From contig OX419337.1 of the NCBI GenBank assembly GCA_948470475.1, positions 28,725,372-28,789,371 of the forward strand: a stretch of DNA of 64,000 nt, given 5' to 3'. Below, one piece after another: positions 37,626 to 47,300 of this stretch (the stretch's first letter is position 1; each line of letters begins with the position of its first letter). Source of the DNA: Galaxea fascicularis (lineage: Eukaryota > Cnidaria > Anthozoa > Scleractinia > Euphylliidae). A model generated the notes under the pieces. It saw only the letters and a list, made by a program, of their open reading frames with translations, had not been told where the DNA came from and made no database searches. A program made the translations under genes and the position numbers.

Positions 37626-39519
37626 GTTTGTAAGTATAATGACTAATGTCATGTAGACAGACTGACAGCCAGTTATTAGATACGTTACATACATATATGG
37701 ATAACGTAAAACCAGGGGTTTCATTATGCACTTGTCATTTGGTTCTCCCCATTAAGGGTGGGCAATAGGCAAATTGACCATCTCTGAATACAGCTTTACC
37801 TACCATCTTTTTCAATAGAAGACCACAGCCAGGTAACCATCCTGCCCAGGTGCACTAACCTCTTGCCCACCTGTTCAAATCTTTTTTTCCAATCAAACAA
37901 TCGCTTCTGTGGCAATAGTGACAAAAGTTTATCTTCTTAAGGGCTGTTCTGTACAGATTGCAGAGCCTGGTGGCCACCAGTGCAATGACTTAATTTTCTT
38001 TTGCTTTTAGGCATCCAGGAAATAAATTAGTTTTTGTAGCAAATGTAGTATGTTGGGTGCCCTGGATATTTAAAGGTTATGGGCAGCTCCAACTAATTGT
38101 CCTAGAGCACAGGCTTGTTCCTTAGTATCTGTAAAAATTTTTAACATATGTGAAAATGCAGTCATGAACTGGTATATCTTAATTTGGGAGATTTGGCAGT
38201 GTTCTCCCCGGATATTTTGGCTTGATTCGGCAGAAAATTGTTGCTGTCTGGCTTAAAACTGAAGTGACCTTATATAGTTTAATATCTAGAACTGGGATCC
38301 TGTCCATAAGTAAAGAAAAAAACCACTCAGTAAAGTTGCCTAGCGTTTTCTTATTGTGTTTTCTCGCAATTGATAAGGTTTCAGTCACAGACATCTGGGG
38401 GGGGGGGGGGGGGGGGCTCAAAAAAGTAGGAGGTTAACAGTTACTCCCTAGACAGCATGACACTTCACTCTTGCAATTTTTGTAAGGCTTTATTTTGTAT
38501 GATGCTAGATAAGGATACTGTCAGATTGCCCCCTGGCCTTCTCAAAATCCCAGGGAGAAAACTGTTTGGTGACCCATACATGCGGGAGACCAGATGATTC
38601 AGTCTGTCTCCAAGAGAACCCTGAATAATCTGGGAGAGTTGGCACATATGCTTTGGTCCTGCACTAATATTAATGTTGAAGAGACACTGATGTTACCATG
38701 CAGAAACTCAGGGCAGTAGAGAGGTTGGTGAGATACCTTATTTATTTCAAATGCACCTTTACAGGCAAAAGTCTGACAGTGTGGAGAGGGACCTGGTTTA
38801 CTGGATCAACATCCTCTGAGATATGGCAGCCTGTTGCTGAAGAAGATGCTGAGCAAATTGAGACATCACATCAGACCATGCTCAGGTCTATGGTGAGTTC
38901 TGACTATCCTGTCATTGACAAGTATGTGTACATATGCAGGGCTGTCACTAATTTTATGAAGTAGGTGGGGGTATGCAAAAAACAGCCAGGGATTCGAGTT
39001 GCTGTAGTGTAGTCAACATGCTTGTTTTATATCAAAGTAGCTGGGGATATACCTCAAAATACGAGGGGAAAATCCCTGGCCCCCGTCCCTTAATGACAGC
39101 CCTGCATGTGTGGCCTGATAAAATTATTGCTTCTTGAGACAGTGCTCCAAGCTGCAACCATTTTGGTTACCATGGTGAGTGGAAAAAATATTTGGCAACT
39201 AAAATTCTGGCATTTTACAATTGAAGTCGCTAAGAGGCGACTTTTTGAAAAAGTGAACTTGGAGCGCTGTGAGACATTATTTTGAAAACTGAAATCAGTG
39301 TAGTACTGTGTAGAGATGTGCAGATTATTTGTAATGTGGTGACATTCTTTTAACCAATTTGAAAATTCAGTTCTGGTAATTGGCAGTCCTTTAGGACTTT
39401 AATTTGAAAGTTTGTAGAATGTTTGTCTGCTTCTTAGGGTCTTGCAGTTGGACCAATTGAGAGTGATAAAGCAGTGCCAGAACGACAAGGTAACCTTAAC
39501 GATGTGATATTGGATATAC

Positions 39520-39552
<33 letters not shown>

Positions 39553-42500
39553 ACTTGCACAAAAGAGGATGGTCTTCCAATAAAAAGCACTTTATGATTG
39601 TAAAACATTGTCCAGTACAAACTCAGCCAAACTCAAAAAGTACTGGACAATGTTTTACAATCAAATTACAGTTCATATGTAATAAAGCAGTGCCAGAACA
39701 ACAAGGTAACCTTAACGATGTGATATTGGATATACATATATATATAACTTGCACAAAAGAGGATGGTCTTCCAATAAAAAGCACTTTATGATTGTAAAAC
39801 ATTGTCCAGTACAAACTCAGCCAAACTCAAAAAGTACTGGACAATGTTTTACTATCAAATTACAGTTCATATGTAATAATTCGGACAAATCCAAGCAAAA
39901 TCGAAAAATGACCTAAAATTTGACATAGGCCGGTTATGCTCTCAGCCCTTCAATTGTATATGTTGTGCAGTGTAGGTTGATTCTCAAATCCCTTTGTCTT
40001 TTAAGCCTAATTATTCAAAATTAGGGTTAGGAGACAAAGGAAATTGATTTTCAACCTAGGCTAATTTAACGTTATACCTGAATTTGATTTTTAACTGCAA
40101 CATATACACTTTATTTAGTGCATGGAACAATGTTTTCAAGGTAGTCTTAAAATAAAAAAATGCTGTTCTGAAAATGTTCAAACCAGAACAAAATTTAACC
40201 ATGTTAATTACCATAAGCTAAGCCAGTCTTCCTATACAGATGCTTTGGTCCTTGAAGAAAAGTTTGAGTATAACAAAAGACTGTATTGTGATAGGCAACC
40301 TCTATTTATATCACAGGTGTCTTCAACTACACTAGGAGAGTTAACCAGCTACTTTAGAAGTAGTATTAAGTCATAGTGAGCCCTCTTGAGCTCCTTATCT
40401 TCCTATTTTGTTTTGTTTATTTGCTTAAGTTTGTGTAGGCCTGTTACCTTGAGTGTAGCACCTCTAAAACTGCCTCTGTATTACCCAAACAATGAAGATG
40501 GGCATGCAAAAAAGCGGTTTCAAGAGCCCTCACTAAACTGTTTTCATGTTTATAGGACTTTGTCGACTTACAATGAAAGGTTTTTATGTGGAGTGGAATG
40601 ATATAACAGATGTTTGGTTGTACTGGAATGATGTGAAGTCCAGGATCATTAGGAATGTTGGTGAAAAGATTGGATTCTCATCAGGTATCAGTCTTATTAT
40701 TACTAATTATGTTGTTGCTGTTATTAAATACCATCTTGCTTGTTTATATAGTCAACTGCCATGATCTCTACTGAAAAATACCTACCTTTTGTTGGTAATT
40801 TGAAGGAGAGCTCCCCTAACTGACTGTCAGCCCACAGGCTACCGACAGACCAATTGGTATGGGTAATCACATGATTTCAAGTGCAATTTGGAATAAATAA
40901 GCACAAATAAATTTTTCCAAAGACCAACAATATTGCATGAGCCCGCAGGGTGTGTGTAATTTGTGTAATAATTTATTTATTCCAAATCGCACAAGAAAAA
41001 TCATGTGATTACTTATTAATAATACACTTGAAAAAGTAGACTACTTAAAGCCTTGGACCATACTCGACTACTGAGGTACGGTAATAATAAATTATTACTA
41101 TACACATCAAAATTTCATGCATTTGACTTACGCATTTAACAACTAGTGTAGTAAAAGTTGGGAGGTACACGTATACTAATTCAAGGCCAAAATGAATTTA
41201 GAGACATGGGATTCTCACTGAGGCTGTAAGGAGGAAATCTGCCAAAAACGACTTTGAGGAAAAACCGGACATTTCAGAGTTTACTACTGTGATATATTCA
41301 GCCTCGGTATAAATGCTCTCATTGCTGCATTATTCCTTCAAGTATTAACAGTTACCATCATGTAAATTCTCCCCACAATGCAACTGTGTGATCAAACTTA
41401 AGTTGACGTGAGAATAGAGTAAATTATCACCAAAGATAAAAATCCCTTAATGTTTGAAATATTCATTCTCCCTACTAATGTCATAAGAAAAGTAAGTGGA
41501 ATTGTATAGAGAATTTTCATGTTGATGTTATGGTTTACAGCCAGTTAATGAATAGACTTGAACTAGCAGATCCATGTATCATTTTAGGTGCAGCTACTCA
41601 GCTTCACCGTGGTTACCACACTGATGCTTGTACTGACGACAGGCCTCCTGACATCTGTCACTTGGTGTTTGTCGTGCACGGTATTGGACAGCTTTTACAC
41701 ATGAGTAACATTGTCAAAAGTTGTACAGAGTAAGTACCAGATGCCTTTTATTGTGATCTCAATTTGTGAATGACTTCAAACTTATCTCACAAATGTTTGA
41801 TAAGTCAACATATATTGACTGTTAATGAGATATGTCCAGAATGCGCGCTAATGAGATTCATGCTCTTTTTGATAGACATCCCAAAGTTTGCCTCGGCCCT
41901 AATCCTCACCATATTAAGCAAGCAATTCTGAAACATGGAGACACATGGAAATAACAATCTATTAATTGTGAATATGAAGTACCCAAGGTCCTAGTTAGGT
42001 GCATTTCTGGACATGTGTGTTAATGATAATTACAATTCTCCCTTCACGAGCTGTTTGTCTATCAAGTTTTATGTTAATCATTATTTAACAGCCTTCGTCA
42101 TGGAGCAGCCACTGTGTTAGACAAACAACACCCCGGTGTTCCTCATGACCAGCGAGTTGAGTTTATTCCTGTGGAGTGGAGATCATCTCTTAAACTGGAT
42201 GAAGGTAACTGATTTGCATTAACTTGCAGCTGGTATATATAGTTTGCTGTATATTAAGTTAGGGGTATTTTCAATATTGAGTGAAACCAAAGCAAAACAA
42301 TAATTGGATAATAAACCAATCAGAATTCAAAGTAATTATATTTGACTGGCACCACTCAAGCACAGGAAAATGCATGTACATAATTATGTGCATGGATTAA
42401 TACAATTTGTCTTGGTTTTGCTTCTCAGTGGTTGATAAAGTTTCTGTTCACAATTAAGTTTTGCCAATACTGTATTTTTGTCGATAGTTTGAAAGGATAA

Positions 42501-44298
42501 ATATTAGACCACAAATGCACAGAATTCGAGGTGTAAATTAGCCGGGAAAAAACTGATTGAAGAGCAAAACCAAAGGAAGTAAGAAATTATTACTTAATTT
42601 GCACAGTCAACTTAAAGCTGCTCTATCAACTAACTACTCTTTGTTCAAGGTACCATTGAGTGTATTACCCCATCCTCTGTGTCTGGTCTGAGGAAGGTAC
42701 TAAACACAAGTATGATGGACATCATGTACTACACAAGTCCATTCTATAGATACGAGGTAAGCATCCAGCCATAGCATATTCTTGCAATAAACAGAAAATG
42801 TCATGTGCCAAGAAATTAATAAATTACTGAATAACGAGCAACGAAGCAGACTCGGCAAGATTTTATATAAATTATTATTATTAGTGATAATTATTTTACT
42901 GGAGTGAGAGCAGTTGCTTGCATAATTATTATGAAATGGTTTTAAGTACAAAAGGTAAGGTAGGACTCCTTTTTAATCTGGAGCACGGCAAGTCTAATTT
43001 GAGAACCATACCTGTATTGTGGAATGCCAAATCAAAAACTGAACTGACTGATAAGAAATTGTGGTGTATTGCAGGGCTGTCACTAATTTTTGAAGTAGGT
43101 GGGGATATAAAAAAAAGCAGCGGATTCGAGTTGCTGTAGTGAAGTGAGCATGCTGGTTTTATATCAAAGTAGCCGGGGATATTCCTTGAAATATGAAGAG
43201 AAAATCCCTGGCCCTGGCCTTTAATGACAGCCCTGGTTTGCATACCTCAGCGAACCTTTACATTTCTAGTGTTTAGACCAGTTCTTTTCATACCATAATT
43301 ATTATTCTGTCTTGTATCCAAATATTTCAGATAAAGTGACTTGTGCATCTGGTGTGAGCTATAGCAATTGACTGGTTTTTGTCACTTTGTGTTACAGATC
43401 ATTGACGGAGTAAGGGATGAAATGAACCGCCTGTACACCATGTTCTGCACCAGGAATCCCCATTTCTTGGAAAGAAACGGCAAAGTTTCAGTCGTAGCCC
43501 ATTCCTTAGGCAGTGTCATTGCATATGACATCCTAACACTCTGGGACATTGAAATGAGACACCTATCCCATGATGCCACAACAGGCACTGGCTTCCTGAC
43601 TGAGAGCCTGCAGTACCTGCGGTCAGTCACCAGTAGAACCAGTCTTAAGCATGTGGAGACTGGATCTGATGGTAAATGCAAGGAGAACTTGAGAATGGAA
43701 CTGGCCAAGGCACGTAGCCAGGTCATGAAACTTGAAGCTATGGTTGCTAGTGAAGTGGAACATGAAACACATGGTGCGGACGGTAGTTCAGATGAATGCC
43801 CTTATGCTCTGAGATTTAAGGTACAGTGGTCTTCATCATAAGTCCTTTCCGCATCTAGCAGTGCACAGGGCATGAATATAATAGTGGTCTTGCTATGCAA
43901 TAATGATTATTGGAGCAACAATCTTCTACCTTCTCCCCACAATATTACTAGCTGTAAATACTGATCAAACATATAGAACACAAGAATGAAGAAAACTACA
44001 CATGAAATGACTTGATGATGTTTACCAAGCTTTCATATATAACCTCATCTGTAGCAAGTGTAAGTAAAAAATGGGGACAATTCTGTATGAATTTTGAAAT
44101 CGGAGCTTAAACCTTTGAACCCTGATATCACCAAGTATAATAATCCATTTTACAGTTGCATTTTGAATGACCTGGCCTTTGAATAGAAGCGAGGCTGGGG
44201 TGACCTTGTTTTGATACAAACCTCTGTCTTTCTTATGTAAATGCAGACTAGTTAGCATAACAACAACATGATTTACATGAGAATAGCATTGTGGTCTG

Positions 44299-44329
<31 letters not shown>

Positions 44330-47300
44330 CTACCCAAAGGCCAGGTCACATATCACACTGTTCTCCGTACATTTTCTATGGTAATGGTGAGGAGAATTTG
44401 TTAAACAATCAAGACCTTTGTTACTTGTTGATCACTATCTTTTTTAATGATGTATCTAAAAGAACTGTGGAACTGAAGTTAAGTGAAGAATAATTCTCGC
44501 TGTTGTGAATGCAATTTATGCAATTGTGTAAACAAGCCTGAAAAAATTCAGGACGCTTTTTTCTCACAACCTTATTGTTTGATTGAGCTACATTACTGTA
44601 AGGAGAAATTAAACAATGATCACTCTTAGGGATCTAAGGGTTAAACTGAAGGATTGCAGAAACAGGGCTGTCACTAATTTTTGAAGTAGATGGGGATATA
44701 CAAAGAAAGAACCAGGGATTCGAGTAGCTGTAGTGAAGTCAACATGCTGGTTTTATATCAAAGTAGCCGGGGATATACCTCAAAATACGAGGAGAAAATC
44801 CCCGGCCCCCGGCCCCCGGCCCATAATGACAGCCCTGAGAAAGTACATTCATGAACCATGAACCAAAGTTTGCGATCCCGGTCACCAGAAAAAATCATTC
44901 TTATGAGTTGTTGTCTATTATCAAATACCATTAAACGTTTTAGAAGTGAAGTGGTTTCGATTTCTATGGTCTAGGCGTTGGTCTTTGCATTAGAGATTTG
45001 TCGTTGTATGACAAACAAACAGCCAATCCTGAAGTTGCTATTCGCATTGTAAGGTGGCTTAGTTGACGGCAAACACTTCATTTTATTTGTGACTGTAAGG
45101 CAAAAGGTTTTGGTAAGACAATGCAGTGCATTGTTGACTAATCTTGGATCCAGCATTATCAAACAGCCAGTATTTTGACTACAAAGTCCGTGGTACCACA
45201 AGCTTTCTCTAGCCAAAAAGCAAATTAATTTTTTGTGTCCTTCTGGCTGTCCTTTGCCTTCATTTCTTCATTTGTTCACAGCAGTTTTCCTTTGCCATCA
45301 GGTAGACAACTTATTCTGTGTGGGATCTCCGCTGGCAGTGTTTCTAGCGTTGCGTGGGATCAGACCTCAAGATGACGTCGAAGATCACGTTTTACCCAAA
45401 TCAGTTTGTAAGCGTTTGGTAAACATTTATCATCCAGCTGACCCTGTGGTAAGATATTGTGTGTCATTAGAAACATAACTCGTTGCAAACGTACTTCTCC
45501 TCTGCAGAAATTTTGACCCTTTTTCTCCGTATGAAGACGATCAGTTATCAAAGTGTCTCTAAGCCTTTGAACACCCCATTTGAACCTGCTGGTAGTAAAT
45601 GATAGAAGCATAAAGGCAGGGTTAAATGTCCATGGCTAGTGAGTAGTCTCTACTAAACTAAGTAATTCGCAGACTTGATATCCACGATAGCTTTCACGAC
45701 ATTCAGTGTTACGTGAAACAACATCTCACGCGTTTAGAACGAGCCTCGGAAAGACTTTTCTCGCTATTTGAGAGACACAGTAGTCTCTACTAAACTAAGT
45801 AATTCGCAGACTTGATATCCACGATAGCTTTCACGACATTCAGTGTTACGTGAAACAACATCTCACGCATTTAGAACGAGCCTCGGAAAGACTTTTCTCG
45901 CTATCTGGCGTACATTTCACCAACGTTGTCATGAATGCACCACGTCCAAAGTGAAATTATTTCATCCAACTCACAGCTCATCAGAACAGTTTGCAAACGA
46001 GCACCCAAAGTAATTCCCGTTTTCTTTTAGTTTTCTTCTTTACGTTGGTTTATTAGCAAAACTTTTACCACTTTTTCATCCACTGAGAGGCAAAATAAAT
46101 GTAGGCTACATGTATTTTAAAACGTGAAGCTTGTGGGGCGTGGTTTAATATGGCAAAGAATACCGCCCAAATTAATTTGTAGGTAAGCTGAGACAACACA
46201 GGGCACTATGGCCACGTGGTAATGGGCATTACCCCTTAAATCTACCAAATGATTTGCCGTGAGCCCGAGTATTCACGGTCCATGCAAGGGGTAATGCCTG
46301 TTACCACGTGAGCAATACCGGTATGTGGCGTCCGCTTACCTAAACACATCAATTTGTGCGGTATTACAAGTATTTTATTGTACATCGAATGCTGATTGCT
46401 TTATGGCGTTGATGTCTGTAGTAATCTGTCAGAGTAATAAATTTGGTTTTGGTGTTTCGATTCTCAGTTAACGACTGCTCTATTTCCGACGACAATTTTG
46501 TTTGCTTGCTTCTTAGGCGTACCGTCTCGAGCCTCTTATCAGTGGAGATTATTCCACGATTCCCCCGATTCAGCTACACCGCTATGACAGTAAACAGACG
46601 GGATACTCTGAAGCTAAACCGAGTAAAACTGGGGCGACTGGCAAATGGGGGGTAGGATGGAGTAAAGTAGTTGGATGGACAAAACACAAAGCAGAAGAAG
46701 AGGCCAGCAACAGGTCTGCGGGATCAAACGGCGAGGAAACTATGGATGAAGATGATGTGGTTGTCGTACACAACGCCACATCAACAGGCAGCACTGTAGG
46801 TACGAGTGATCAGGGGGCTTTGAAAATATCCGCCGCTGAATTGTCATTAGGGAGTTCAAGCAGCGACTACAGCAACGGCAACGGCAACGAAAAATGTTAT
46901 GGCAAAATATAACTTTTCGTCATTAGAGTAATTTTTGAATTGGGTGTCGAAAGTAATTCGCGTCTGCTTTGGTTTTGCTGTACTTCGCTCTGTGATTGGT
47001 TGACCAAAATCGCGCCACTTTCTCAGCCAATGAGAAGCAAATCTAAAACCAATCGCCGGTTGCACGCGCGCATTTTCCCGCGCTTGGCGCCGGTTGCATG
47101 TAATTCAAATCTGATTGGTTCACTGAGCTGTCTTCGTCTCTTGTGATTGTTCAGAGTAATTGCTTTGGTTTTGGTTTTACGACACTCAATTGAAAATCAC
47201 TCTATGTAAATCGTTCGTGATTATCCACACACATAAACAGCCAAAGTAAACGTGGAGTTTGCGGAGTGCTGGTCTGTTTGACCATTTTGATAAACTTGAA

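Noticed and set aside
43382..43726. 114-codon minus-strand ORF
   Set aside because: Antisense shadow of DDHD1-like exon 8.
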